A DNA stretch of 64,000 bases from Rotaria socialis (GCA_905331475.1 CAJNYU010003841.1:1-64000); one strand, 5' to 3'. Positions 23,973 through 37,268 are shown, counted from the stretch's first letter. A program made the numbers and translations. The notes: generated from the letters alone by a model not told the origin.

Positions 23973-26449
23973 TTAAAAGCGTGCTATGGGTATAACCCCA
24001 TGTCGTAATGAAAATGTTCTATTCAGGCGTTGTTGTGATGCGATTCTTTCCGATCGCATGGTCGTGCTTCTTAACATATCAAGTACAGGTGTCTTTGTTA
24101 AGCGAGAATCTAATGTTATACCAATATTGATTCGTGGAGTTTGCGTTTGATTCAATGAAGTGTTCACATCTTCTTCGTCTGTGTACGACACATCATTATT
24201 AGAATTCTCCCATTCGTAGTCGAGAGTTTTCACAGACGGTTGCGAGGATCTATTTGATAGCGATGGTACTTTATCGTGAATAGTTTGTTGTAAATTCACG
24301 TTCGTGGGTTTAGACGATGAAAATACTAATGGATCAATTAATGGTACTGATTTCGGTCGCGATGCGATTGATATTATATTGGATTTTTCCAATTGTTTAA
24401 TATTTTCTTTAACTTTTTGTGAAACAACCGCTTGTTGTTTCTTTTTTAATAAAAACGCATTCAGATAACCGTATGTAGATGAATTTGTCAATTTTTTCGG
24501 TTCAATAACTGGAGAGTCGACTGCATAGGAAGCATTATTATCATTTGAATTGGTTAAAATTGGAGATTTCAAATACTTAGTCGGAAATGAGTGAGTTTTA
24601 TTTGATGGTCGAATGTTATTCATCGACGAATAATATCGATTGTTATAAGTCATAAAATTTGATAAACGTGGTTCACTTTCGTATAATGACGGTTTCCATT
24701 GTTGATGATTTAGAGATACATAAGGAAATACTAAAAATGAAAGCGATGATGGATTAGTTTTGACTAGTCACGGTCTTTTTCGTGGTATCATTCTCAAATT
24801 AATAAAGTAAAAGAATTCAAATTTTTTTGAATCCTATTAAGTATGTTAATGATTCTTAGAAGCATTACTCTTCAATTCATTACACCTAACATATTCTAAT
24901 CAAAATGTAAGTTTAACGCATTGAGCTAGTATTAATTAGAGAATATTGGCACGGAGTGAGACATTCGTGAACGTACTAAAGCTCGTCGGTTGAAGGACTC
25001 TAGCAGTGACAATGGTCTGCTACATATGTATGTACGCTCCTTATCCAGAACGAAATATGAGAAGAAGCGTCCCTTATCCTCAAAGTAACTATCGAATTTC
25101 GATAGGGATATTGTATTACCAGTATGAAACTACGACTCGACACGATCCTAAATCGAAAATAATTTTTCCTGCTGGGTGTCGGTACAACTTCGATTCCAAA
25201 AATCTTGAACTAACACTGGTGCATGTATTATGCTATGTGATAGAAAAAAAAAATGGGACATCATTCAATTCTTCTTGGGAAAGAATCACATGTCAAAGGA
25301 AATAATCCTTCATTATCTTTTGGGGAAAAAAAATTGTTAACAATAATTTGTAGTATTATAAGAATAATTCTAACCTGTTCGTTGTTGTTGTTTTAGTCGA
25401 TAATTGATTTCACTTTTATTTGCTGATCGAACTGATATATTATTTTTTGAAATAACATTATTATGATGAACACTCATTTTTTGTGTATTTATTTCATTTG
25501 ATGATATTGAACTACATTGAGCAGAATCATTTGATGTATAACTTTGACCATCTATATCATTGCTTGTCTGATAAATTTGTGATACAGCTGAATTAAGCAA
25601 TTGCGTTGAAGGATCACTACTATCCCCAAAACCGCTATCATTTGTATGAATGGATGGTTTTAATGATATGCATTCTTTTATATTCGATGACAAATTATGT
25701 AAATGCAAATGAAGAAGATTTCCATCCGGATCATAAATATAATATTCATATTTATTTATTGAAAATAATTTACTTGTATATTCATGTATAAAATAATTCA
25801 AATTAGTTAAACGAAATTTTAAATAAGCTCCTTGTGATATTGTATATGATTGAATTGATGGAGAATATTTAATAGACAGTTGATAAAGTAATTTATTATT
25901 TATTGGTGATGATAGATTAAATACTACAAAACCTGTTTTACTAGAATCCGGTTGACGTTGAAATAAATGTTTATAAAATTTTAGCATCGAATCGAAATTT
26001 TTCGTAAATATATTAAAACGTATAATTACATGCCGATTATATGGCAGATGTGATATCGACCATAAAGGTAATAAATGTGATAATTCATAGTAGTCTTGTC
26101 GTGCTATTATTTGTTTATATTCATCTAACAATTCAATTTTATGATGAAAATTCCATGTATGTATCGATTTGAAAAAGTCTTTTTTTTCATGTTTCTTGAG
26201 AATTTCATCTGTTAAAAAAATGACACAACTCAATGATTGACATTGAATTGGAATCTTTGAATTTGATGGATTAGCTGTAAATGAGCCGAAATATGTTGTT
26301 GGTTGAATTTGTCGTTCAACAAAGAAAAATTTCGGATCAGTTATAGAACATGAACGTAGAAGACTTGTTATCGCTGTTGAAATCTCATCATATTCATTGC
26401 AGCCTATTTTTAAAATAAGTTCACACGGACAATTGTGATCCGCTGTCAT
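23973..26449 (-). CDS. FAM124: FAM124 family protein
   Basis: Two exons, 25375-26449 and 23973-24730, joined over a 644-bp GT-AG intron; 610 residues. Residues about 1-265 match the FAM124 domain as I know it from FAM124A/B: an N-terminal part with CVIFLTDE, then YYELSHLLPLWSISHLP, then a second half with FDSMLKFYKHLFQRQPDSSKTGFVVF and a closing YYIYDPDGNLLHLHLH. The layout recalls the vicinal-oxygen-chelate fold, but I see no clear metal triad. The C-terminal half is a Ser/Asn-rich, probably disordered tail ending SLRHGVIPIARF. The cellular role of FAM124 is poorly known. The start ATG directly follows the acceptor-like TTATTCTAG, so a leader exon or trans-spliced leader may join there; further upstream coding exons are not excluded. 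Confidence 0.88.
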
Positions 26450-28120
26450 CTAGAATAAATAGAAAGTATCTAAGTTTAAAGAGATCCTCTAGTGTAGATG
26501 AGCAAAAAAGTGCTCCGCTCTTTGTTTGTTGTATCAGTTAACTGTACTATTATTCTCTAACCGTATAATAGAGAATAGAGAAGATAAAGAAAATGAACAA
26601 CTAGAATACTAATCATACATATAGCGATGCATATGTGTGAATGATTGACGAACAGCCACCATCAAGTTTTTGTTCATGATGCATGATGTGATAATTGCAG
26701 ACAAAAAGAAAAGAAAGAAAAATATTTTCTATAGTCGCCGCGACTGATATGTAGAAAAGGTTGATCAATCTTTCTTCGATTGTTCGAATTCAATTGAAAT
26801 GAAACCAAGTGTTGGCGTAAATGTATCAAAAGTAATGTTCTATTGTCAACTTTATTTTAATATTCATTTTCTATAGCTACACGTGAACGTGAAATAACAA
26901 AACATCACTTACTGTGTCTGTTAACTGATTGAAAAAATACAAAGAAAACGTAAATGTAATATTGTTAGATTGAGCTTCGTTTGACGATTATTTGATGATT
27001 TATTGTTTATATAATCTTAATGTTGTTTATGTGAATGAATGATTAACATATCTACATATTAATGTAACATTGAAAACGTTACAAACACATGTGATGAATC
27101 TTTATTATAACAAATGATAGACAGACAAGACTGAATAGAAAAAGATAGTTTGATAATTAGAAAAGGTTCAACGGTAGATGCTTACATTCAAAATTATAAA
27201 TATAAAATTCTATTCTTTCCCTATGTATATTTCTCGAAAGAATCATGCATACCAATCATATTATTATGAGATTATGAATAGCTGCCTTTCTTCTGCGATC
27301 GATCGAATTCTTGATATTTAATCATTTCATGTCTACTTCATCAATCGGTCTTCTTTTTCCTTTTGCTGCTTCAACTTATTTTATCGTGCCGAAGCACAAA
27401 GCGTATCTAAAAGAAACATAATACATACACTCAATGCTTCGTGCGTCTATTCTACTACTACTTAACTCACGTATACGATTATATAGGTACCGAACACTCG
27501 AATTTATTCAGTAGTACACGTTTCGTTTCAAGAGAAGAAAAGATCGCCGAATCCGAACACGGAGCAGCGTAACTGCTAATATGATATACGTCTTGTCATC
27601 AGCATTGCAATCACAATATCAAATATTAGGACTAGTCAAATATAACCGTAGAATAAGCAAAGACAAGTAGACATGACTACCGATACAAGACGATACTCAA
27701 AACTTAACCTTCTTAGTGAACCAAGAAAATAAAACCGCGAGGTTATTTTAACATATGAAATCAAAAAATCGATGAATTGAGTTTTTTATTTGATCTCAGA
27801 TGAAGTATAGATTACAGTGTATATGCACATCATGTTTCAAACAAAGGCGTTTCTTTGACAAACAAACATTCTTTGATACAAGATGAGCAATTTTGTTTTT
27901 CGTTCAGAAAAAGTCAAATTGTTGCATACCTGGTCTTGCTTGCTTATTATTCATGAACTAACTATTTGAATAACATTTGTTCATTGTTGGCTGAATGATA
28001 CTTCACTTTTCTGCTATGCATGTATATCATAATATTGTTACATAAGTCTCCTAGAGAGAAAAAAGGGCTAAATGGGAACACACATTTATGTCTGTTGTTT
28101 GTTCCACCTGCCACTAATGT

Positions 28121-28152
28121 CTCTCTCTCTTCTTTCTTCTTCTTCTTCTTCG
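28121..28152. repeat. CT/CTT microsatellite
   Basis: (CT)n followed by (CTT)n, seen directly. Confidence 0.75.
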
Positions 28153-29585
28153 TTTTACGTAATACTATGCAGTGAAGAGAGTCGATCACTCATCTTATCC
28201 ATCATGTAATTTGCTTTATGCAAGAAAAAAAGGAGAAGAGATTATTTGCGCTTGGTAACGAGCACCATGTAAGCAGGTTTCTTTCCCTCATGTATATATG
28301 TATATGAAGGAATAAAAATGAACTTCGGTAGTTCATCATGAATGCAATTAGTATAATTGACACGATATCTAACAAATGCACATTTTAAAATGTAAATTTT
28401 CTTTCGGACAAGAAGATGAAGAAGAAGATTAAATGTATAAAACAGATATTTGTATCTGTTCAGTGAATCATGCATTGTTCATTCTTCTTTTGTTACTATT
28501 GATGTTTGATTTAGGCTTCATGAAACCTGTGCATACTATTCTATTGAACTTTAAATAACATGCGATACATTATTAAGATGACACTTACGACTAAGCAAAG
28601 ACCATATATGTCAATTACACAATAGAATATATGGATCAAAAGATGACTCGCTTCAATTGGATCATTCAGAAACAACTGCCTATTCTATTTATCAAAATAT
28701 AGAATAGCGGTAACTATTTATCGATATCTCTCCGACTGCTTTGTCTAACGATAATAAATCAATTATCTGTTGGATTCGTTTTTCTTTTACCAACATTTAT
28801 AAAACAGAGTATTCGAAATAGTATATTTCTAACGATGTGCCATAAGTAACCTGTTGTTTTCATATTTCGGAATTAATAAGATATCAGATTAGGCATTTGA
28901 CATATACAATTAAAACTTTTCCTTTGAAAATATTTTTACAACTTCACCAATTGAACAGTCACATAGATCTTCTTTTTCAAATAGCAAATTATCATTGTGA
29001 ACACTTCGGAAAGTTTACAAGTAATGAAAAATATCTATGATATGCTGGTAATATTATACATATATTTGTGTGTCGTCTATTGGAGCTAACTTAACAATTA
29101 TAAGCGTTGTTCGATGAAAATCCTACGATAGGAATTATCATATGCCATTGCGGAGTCAGATTTTCATTTGCACTTTCTATCCAAGATCCATAGTGCAAAT
29201 GAAGTGATTAATGAAAGATAAATATGTTTTGTCATGGTGTAAATAATTAGATTTTCATATCTTTAACATTATTATATTACCTAAGCAGAAAAAAAGAAGA
29301 ACTACGCCATATAAAAAACAAGAATATTCTCAACTATTTCTACTAGCATAAAACTGCAGAACCTGATGTAGTTAAGGTCGGCTTGAAAGTTGATATCACT
29401 TGACTATTTTTTTTTGTTTGTGCCATGTAATTTTTACAGAGCTGTATCGATGTCAATATAACGTTTAAGTATTTATTAATCCTTATTCTAATAAAATATC
29501 CACTATATCATCATATAATAAATCCTTGTGCTTGCAAAGAATAAAATCCTTGCCTAGATATATTTGCAGAGTATCAGAAGATTTA

Positions 29586-29604
29586 TTATATATATATATA
29601 TATA
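29586..29604. repeat. (TA)n run upstream of the EGF gene
   Basis: About nine TA units, 65-85 bp before the start ATG. It could contain the TATA element of this gene, but that is not certain. Confidence 0.7.
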
Positions 29605-29670
29605 TGAATATAGAGGAACCGAAAGATTCAGGTCATTTTGATTCATTTCGATTGATATTCTACTGCTAGA

Positions 29671-32264
29671 ATGGCTAATATACGACTGATTCGACTTGTA
29701 ATGAGTGTGCTTGTTTGCATACTTATACAGAGCAAATGCAATGCTCAGCTTAGTAAGATTTTAAAGGCTATAGAAATAATTTTGATTACGAGTTTTTATT
29801 TCTAGATAATCTTGATGAAGATACTGGTTGTCCTCTGAACGTCGATCATGTATGTACAGCATGCGCCGAAGATCGAAATCGTTTAGGATGCTTTTGTGAA
29901 TTACCAGATGGAACTGACATAATCACGGCTAGTGTATACACACCATGTCCAGCTGGTAAGTACACAACTAAAATAAGTCGAAGCTAAATTGATAGTCATC
30001 GATTTTGAATAGTAGAGGAAGACCCGTGTCAAAACAACTCATGTAAAAACGGCGCTTCATGTGTACGTGACACTTTAAATACTTATAGTTGCATTTGTGT
30101 TCCTGGTTTTGGTGGTAAAACTTGCAATGAAACATTAGCAAGTAGGAAAAAAATCATATTTGAAAACAATACGAGCATTTTATTTTGTATTTCATTTGTC
30201 GATAGAATGTAGTGATGCAAATGTAAAGTGTTTAAACTCTGAGTGTGTCGAAACAACTGATCCTAAATTACCTGTCTACTGCCAATGCTATGATGGTACA
30301 CGACGAGACCCAAATCAAAACGATACATGTCCATTAAGTTAGTTATTTTTGCAAGCTAGTTTTGTTTTTTTGTATCATGTTTTGTCTTTCCAAGGTCCAT
30401 GTTATGAGAGAGATAGCTCTACGCCAGTATGTAAAAATAATGGCACATGTCGAACTATTAACAGTGCATATTTCTGTGAGTGTGCGTCAGGTTTTGGAGG
30501 TCAAAATTGTACCAAAGCTCTTCTAAGTAAATATATTTCGATCATAGACGTGTTTAGTTAAGTAAGCATCTGTGCGTTTTTAGAACCACTTTGTGAAGAC
30601 GTGCCAGGCGTTTGTGGTGAAGGAAAATGTCAACAATCAATTACGAAACCATTTTATTCATGTAATTGTGGTAGCCATCCAGGCACATTTGGCAAAACTA
30701 TTAGTGAATTAGTAAAATGCGAACAAAGTCAGACTATACGAACAGTAGAAATTTATTTTTAATAGATATATTGATTGCTTAGGTGGTTGTTATGCATCAA
30801 ATCCATGCCAAAATGGTGGAACATGTAGTAATAAAGGTGTGGGAGCTTTTCTTTGTCAATGTCCACCTCAGTATACTGGATCTAAATGTGAAAAAAATTG
30901 TAAGTTAAGACTTTGGAAAAGAAAAAGTTTTGTTTTTTCTTCATTGGTTCATTTTGTTTTCTAGCGGCTTGCTTTAATAATCCATGTGTGAATAACGGTA
31001 TTTGTGAAGCATTCAATGAAACTATGTATTTCTGCCAATGTCCAACTTATTTCACGGGTAAACGATGTGAAATTGCTGTACCAGGTAAGAGATTGTTCAA
31101 CAGGCTTCTTTTGTATTGTTTCCGTAAAAAACCATTTATTTTTCCTTCAGACCCATGTCTAGGAAAAAATTGTGGTCCTTTTGGTGAATGTAATGATATC
31201 CGAGGTAGTGCAATATGTCATTGTAGTGATGGACTACATCTTGATGGCTCACCTTGTGAAGGTACAGATTTGATTTAGTTTCGAAATACATGGTTTTGTT
31301 TCCGATTCTTTGTTTAGATCCGTGCCGTAATAAATCTTGTAATACTGGTGCCTGTACTAAAAAAGCCAACACAACCTATGAAGCTATTTGTTCATGTCCA
31401 CCAGAGCGCCAAGGAGAATCATGTGAAAAACCACGAGGTATATTTACTCATTTTGTAGGCTTTATATTAGAATACGTTATTTTTGTGAAACAAGATCTAA
31501 AAGACGTGTTGAAATATAGGATTAAATTTGTAGAACCTCTACGAATAGTTTTTGATGTAGACTCATAAACTACACATGAATCATCTTTCTTTTTGAAATA
31601 CGAACTGAATTTCCATTGTATGTCGCATCTTGTGGATTCATTTTTCGGATTAAATACCAGTAGCTGCAGCACATCTCGAGGGTTCAATCTGATAGAACTT
31701 ATCTTCAGAGTTTCTTTAACATTTAGATGCATGTCGTGAAGGTGCTCGTTGTGGTGGTGGCTATTGTAAACCAAATTATTCGTCTCCTCGCGGTTACGTA
31801 TGTGTATGTGAGGGAAATGTTGTTAAAAACGAACCATGTCCATTTACGAGAAGTAGATTATTTCACATTCATAATACAGATTTTATTCTATTGATATGTT
31901 TTATTGATAGATTGTCCAATCAAAGATTGTGGAACCCAAGGTATTTGTGTAGAAACCGATGGTATTGTAGTAACTCCTGGTACGAAGCCAATCTTTTATG
32001 TTTGTTTATGTAAAAATGGATATATCAATTCTGGTAGTTGTAATGGTAAAAATTGAATATACCATTGAATAATAGAACATAAATGTCGGTTTTCTAATAT
32101 TAGATTTGATCGACAAAGACATTCCAAAGGCTAAAGTGCCATGTGGGCCTAACGGAGATCCATATCCAAGTCGTAATCCAAATAATCCAATCGGATGTTG
32201 GTGTGAGAGCGGTATACACATTCCAGAAATTGACATCAACAATTCGACAGGACTCTGTATTTAA
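29671..32264 (+). CDS. Secreted multi-EGF-repeat protein
   Basis: Thirteen exons: 29671-29752, 29806-29955, 30013-30141, 30206-30337, 30395-30526, 30584-30727, 30783-30899, 30965-31084, 31151-31261, 31318-31437, 31727-31852, 31911-32045, 32104-32264; 552 residues. Exon 1 encodes a signal peptide (LVMSVLVCILIQSKCNAQ). Each later exon encodes one cysteine-rich unit with EGF spacing, such as PCQNNSCKNGASC with CICVPGFGGKTC, or NPCQNGGTC with CQCPPQYTGSKC. All introns are phase 1, so every internal exon is a symmetric 1-1 cassette. I see no membrane segment after the repeats, so the product is probably secreted. Several units (exons 2, 4, 6, 11-13) have fewer or differently spaced cysteines. Introns are 53-66 bp except the tenth (289 bp). 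No specific orthologue is recognised; extracellular-matrix or coat roles are typical of such proteins. Confidence 0.92.
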
Positions 32265-32348
32265 ATTAAGAGTCCTAGATGACAAAAGCAAAGCGAAAAA
32301 ATTTATAATTGTCACTTTTTCTTTTCATAAACATAATTAAAATTGCAA

Positions 32349-32354
32349 AATAAA
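32349..32354 (+). terminator. Polyadenylation signal of the EGF gene
   Basis: AATAAA 85 bp after the stop codon. Confidence 0.45.
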
Positions 32355-34436
32355 CTCTCGTGCATACACATGTTTAATTATTCATTTGAATTAACCTTAG
32401 TAGAAATGAATGACAGATAAGTGAATTCTCATTACGAGTAGAACTTGAAAATTGAATGATATTGCCTTGAACTAATGGTCTATGCATATAAAACTTGATA
32501 TTCTTTTACATGACAATGAATTTATTTGAGTATCGATTCTATCCAGCATGCCCGACATATCATGTCTGTTTCTACTATATCGACATGAATTGCAAATTTG
32601 AATTTTAAAATCGTTCTTGTAATGATCCACGATGTATTTTCTCTAGTTTAAATGGATTTCAATCACGTTTTCATTTGTAAACATCACTGATTGGTTTTCC
32701 TTCCATTTCGATAATAGCAAAGTTCATAGAAAAATATAAGCGTCATTAGCCTACTCAGAAAATTTCTATTCAAATCTGACGGAGGATGATTATATAAAAT
32801 ATGCTGCTGACTTTAATATTTTGCCAATAAATGTAAGTTCGAATTTCATAAGTACTAATAATCAGAGAATGTGCTCTACTCTAATATCATAATCATAAGA
32901 TACACAATGTGCTATCATATATTATTGTCTCTAAAAATCGCCCACCTAAAACCTGTGTCAATGTGAGTCAATATTTTTTTCAAAAAATCCAATTAATCCT
33001 TTAATTACGAACATAACGAAGAGAATCTATAAACAATCTTTTTAAGTCATGACTCCAGAACATATCTTTACAAAATGCTGATAACACTGAATTTAGCTGC
33101 CTGATGTTTTGTTCCTTGTAACTCGATCTAGATAAAATATCTGCACTATGATTGATTACATTGATCTTAAAAGCTAATGAAAATCATGACGTTTATAAAC
33201 AGTCATGATAGCCAAAGGATTAATAATAAAATGTTCCGATGCCTGAAGAATATTCCCGAAAGAAGTATTTCTATTCAAGAATATTCTGTTATACAACCAT
33301 TTTTGTTAACGACAGAAAGTAAAACAGAATTCGAAAAAAGACAAAAAAAATTCACTCACCCACCTAGCAATGAATGAATTCTTCTATTGAAAATCGAAAG
33401 CTAATTTTGCGATATTATTCTCATGTGATATTATCGATGTTGAACTGACACTATAGATAGATATTGAAATAGATGGAAATAAATAATGAATGATTACGGC
33501 ACTGAAACGTTGCTTCATAGAATCACAAATTATCCAAACAAGCATGCTGTTCTCAGCTCGCCTCTGCTTTTCGTCAATTAATATTTACATGTTTTTAATA
33601 TTTTTAAGACAGACACCAATACATATGTCGGTAAACTTTTTTCATTAGTCTCTTTTTAGGGCCATTCTTAGAGTATTACTATTGCCGAAAGATTTGCATG
33701 CAAAGAAAATTTTATAAGAAGCTCATTTGTAATTTACTGATGGCGAATGCCGACTCTGAATGGATAAAAAGTGCCAAACTGTCAACAGCGTATCAAATAA
33801 AACCCAGACAAAAGTTTTCTTGAAGTTCGAGAATTTTTTTTTTACTTGGTGACTTAGAACGTAGAATGAAACTTGATAGTTTAGACACGATAATATACTG
33901 TTTACATCTTCCTTAACAGTAACGAATAGAACTAATGGTAGAAAACCAGTTGAGAATTTGCAAGTTCTCCTTGTAGGGGAAATATCAAGTAAAAAGTATT
34001 TGGAAAAGCGAAATTTCTATGAAAAAGATTTTTGATGCTGTCAAAAAATTGTGTGGTCAAGTTCATTTGATATGAAAAACATTTGAAAAAAGATTGAACC
34101 TGTGAAATACAGTACATTTTCCTAAATTGATAATAAATGCTCTTTACGATCCTATTGCGCAATCGAACAATATGTCTTGTAAAAATCGAAAATATGTTAT
34201 CCGATTTAATAATCTTCTCTATTTCTCTGATTATTATCGTTGAGAAAAGCTTTCAAAACTACATAGCCAGTCAAGTTTCTCCTTGTGATTTAGTACAATA
34301 CAATCATATGATTAATAATAAATGTAATTATCATTAAATTTATTTGTTAGTAACAAAAATTAAAATAATCTAAAGGCAAAGAAAGTTTTAACAATGATTG
34401 TTCGTGATAATTTTTGATTTCTCTTTCATCAATAAT
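32355..34436. other. Intergenic, no gene seen
   Basis: About 2.1 kb between the EGF gene and the convergent membrane-protein gene. The frames at 33177-33377 and 33932-34162 are unsupported. Confidence 0.5.
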
Positions 34437-35986
34437 CTAATTTTGCGACCATCGTGTTTGAATCCATTTGTCAATTTTATTATTAAATACTTTTTCTTTG
34501 AGACCCTGTTTAAAGTGTCTTGTACACCAGAATCCCATTCCCATTGATAATATATGTGTAAGCAGATTAAATGATATGCAGACATAAAATACTTGAAGCA
34601 CAGGCACCAGATTAATCATTGTTGCTTTTGTTGTTGTCAACGATGGGGTTGGCCGGCGTGATATTTGTCTCGAATATTGAATAGCCTAATTATTTTTCAT
34701 ATTCTGATAGAATAATAAAATTTGGCAAAAAAACGCTTACCGTATAGAGACCATAACCCAAAAATCCGAATTGAAAAAGTGAAAATATATAAAAGATAAA
34801 AACCAACATATAGTTTTCTAGACGAGCCTAAATATGAACAATGACACGTTTTTTTTTATTCATGAGAAAATATTTTTTTAACGTCGTACCATACCAATAC
34901 CCATGCCTAGCCATAGTAATGTTAGAGGAATGCCAATAATGAGTAGAACTCGATCAACTGTTTCATAGCCAGTAACATTATATAAGTTAAGTAATAATGA
35001 TGAAATCTTATTAAACAAAAAACAAACTTTCTAATTTAAAGTGAACTAGAGAACATAGTATCTACCGAAAGCATTGTATTTATGCGTACTACGCAATCGA
35101 ATATACTATAAATCTTAAGTGGACGACGTGCTGCAGGAAAAACCCCGAAAAGCCTATTGAAAAAGAATAGGTTAATAATCAAAAACTTTTCTCAAATACA
35201 ACAGTAAGAAAAATTAACATACCGTTTCGAAAATTCGTCTCGTCGATAATCTTTTATTACCATAACAGCAAGTGGAATAAAACATAGATTGAAAGTAATC
35301 GTAAATATAAGTCGAGCCTTGAAAAACGCACAAACATTAATTCAATAGAAAATAGCTCTTTAAACAAAAAGAAAACGTTTATTTACTAGACGAATTTTAG
35401 CCTGAGTACTTTGCCCGTCATTGTTGTGAGTTATTTTAGCAATAAAATGTGCAATAACATAAATAGTTAATAAAACAGAACTGAGAAAGAAAGCCACAAT
35501 ATCAGTTAGACGTTGATAGAAAATGCCAGTTATTAGAAATATAAGAAGAAATACTAAGAAATAAACAAGAAAGAAATGTTATCACAACGTTGTTGTTTTT
35601 TCTTGCTAAATTTAGTTCCTACTTGAATGAACAAGAATAAGAATACCATAAGCAAAATCTGGATCATTTGAAGGATCTGATTGAACAATACGAGCAATGG
35701 TTAAACCATCGGTAACAAATGCAGCTAATAGACCAAGAGCAAGAAATGTATATTCATACCAACGAATATTTGTCCATCCACGACGCTTAATTTAATGATG
35801 AAAAAAATCTAGGATATAAAATAAATTGAAACTAGCTTACAGTTCCAAGAAATCCACTTTCTTCAATAGCATGTTCAGCTGTTAAATTCAGAATGCCTGC
35901 AAACGTTGGCCGTGGTTCTGGCTAGATGTTGTGAGAAAGAAAATAGTTAATAAATCAAATTTTCTTTTTCGTTGACTCACATCCAT
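34437..35986 (-). CDS. Multi-pass membrane protein, family not recognised
   Basis: Nine exons on the minus strand: 35981-35986 (only Met-Asp), 35841-35921, 35623-35785, 35387-35553, 35223-35317, 35066-35153, 34890-35006, 34741-34827, 34437-34685; 350 residues with all phases consistent. Seen: a short cytoplasmic-type N-terminus (DPEPRPTFAGILNLTAEHA), then about eight hydrophobic segments, for example FLALGLLAAFVTDGLTIARI, FLLIFLITGIFY, FLSSVLLTIYVIAHFIA, RLIFTITFNLCFIPLAVMVI, VLLIIGIPLTLLWLGMGIGM, YMLVFIFYIFSLFQFGFLGY and a last pair near LQVFYVCISFNLLTHILSMG. The C-terminus is basic. I do not recognise the family. The even spread of helices and short loops suggests a sensor or transporter-like integral protein. 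Part of exons 3-4 is repeated in inverted orientation at 36710-36967. Confidence 0.8.
35392..35649 (+). repeat. Left arm of a 258-bp inverted duplication
   Basis: Reverse complement of 36710-36967. It covers the end of exon 3, the whole following intron and nearly all of exon 4 of the membrane-protein gene. I found no mismatch apart from the N at 36965. Confidence 0.92.
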
Positions 35987-36709
35987 ACTGATATAGTTTT
36001 ACTCTGCAGATTGTTACTGGCTTTTAAATGTTCTATTTACAATACTTCGTGATTTACCTTTTGAGAAATATTGAAATGAAGAAAGTAACAAGTAGGATTT
36101 TATTTTACTTGTTATCTTTTTCGAGGTCAAAAAGCAAAGTCAAATATAAAGATAATGTTGCTAAAAAATATATATATAAACAATAGAAGGTAAACTTAGT
36201 TTTTTTTCCTTGTTAAATCGAAGGATATTTAGAAGAATTGAATTCATCTATCGGTCGAATATACTGGATTTTATTAATATCTAATAGGTCTACTTCTATT
36301 CGTGTCGTATTCATTACTGTTCGATTTATCAAACACAGTCTGAAAAACTGATCTTCAGTTAGGTACATTATCGATCGCATGGAATCTCTACGATGTGTTG
36401 ACGTGTTAATAATTAAGCCACGATGGCCTTTTTTAGGCGAATTTTTTTCGGAATTTTTCTAAAGAACAAGGATTATCAATGACTTTTTTTGACAGCTTAC
36501 AATCATCCGTGAATCTTCTATTCAATATATTTATCTTCCTTTTATTCAAAGAATTATGTTAACTTCTTGTGTTCGACAGACTCTTTATTTTTTTTATTCC
36601 AACAAATAATAGCAAAAACGTTTTTGACTCAAACAATGCATGCACCAAATACTACAGCTGATTATATTTTTTTTCAAAAACAAAATGAGTACAGGTAAAT
36701 AAATAAATC

Positions 36710-36967
36710 ATGGTATTCTTATTCTTGTTCATTCAAGTAGGAACTAAATTTAGCAAGAAAAAACAACAACGTTGTGATAACATTTCTTTCTTGTTTATTT
36801 CTTAGTATTTCTTCTTATATTTCTAATAACTGGCATTTTCTATCAACGTCTAACTGATATTGTGGCTTTCTTTCTCAGTTCTGTTTTATTAACTATTTAT
36901 GTTATTGCACATTTTATTGCTAAAATAACTCACAACAATGACGGGCAAAGTACTCAGGCTAAAANTC
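36710..36967 (-). repeat. Right arm of the inverted duplication, abutting an N
   Basis: Inverted copy of 35392-35649, contained in the 36.7-37.0 kb stretch. The N at 36965 lies at its end; the match continues only two bases past it. The exact identity including the intron, and the N at the boundary, suggest a contig end that folded back in assembly. A true recent inverted duplication is the alternative. Confidence 0.9.
36965..36965. other. Ambiguous base at a probable assembly join
   Basis: Single N. Together with the N at 39115 it bounds a 2.15-kb segment whose order and orientation should be treated as uncertain. Confidence 0.8.
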
Positions 36968-37268
36968 AAAATTCACAAAAACTCCATCCAGAAATCAAAT
37001 TGTCTAGTTTCTCATGATAATTTTCGTGTTCAGGCATTCTAGAATGACTCATATGTCGCATGCACTTTTTGCAGTACACATAACTCGGATGAAATCCGAA
37101 GTTTCCACATTTATTTTTATCATCATTCGACTGCAGCATACATATGTGACGATATTATTAATCTAACTGTTTTTTTTTGTTCTTAAACGAAACATACATT
37201 TATTTATTTCTTGCTCTTGATGAATATTAAACAACGTCAAATCAAAACAGCAACAAAAACAACAGAAA

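Larger units (their letters stand above)
26450..29670. other. Intergenic, no gene seen
   Basis: About 3.2 kb of AT-rich DNA with a CT/CTT-rich tract (28121-28152) and a (TA)n run (29586-29604) just upstream of the EGF gene. The open frames at 27962-28189 and 28242-28475 (minus) have no support. Confidence 0.5.

Noticed and set aside
25006..25305. 99-residue plus-strand frame
   Set aside because: Lies wholly inside the FAM124 intron, antisense, with no recognisable protein features.
31448..31774. 108-residue minus-strand frame across the long EGF intron
   Set aside because: Antisense overlap with EGF exon 11 and no protein-family character.
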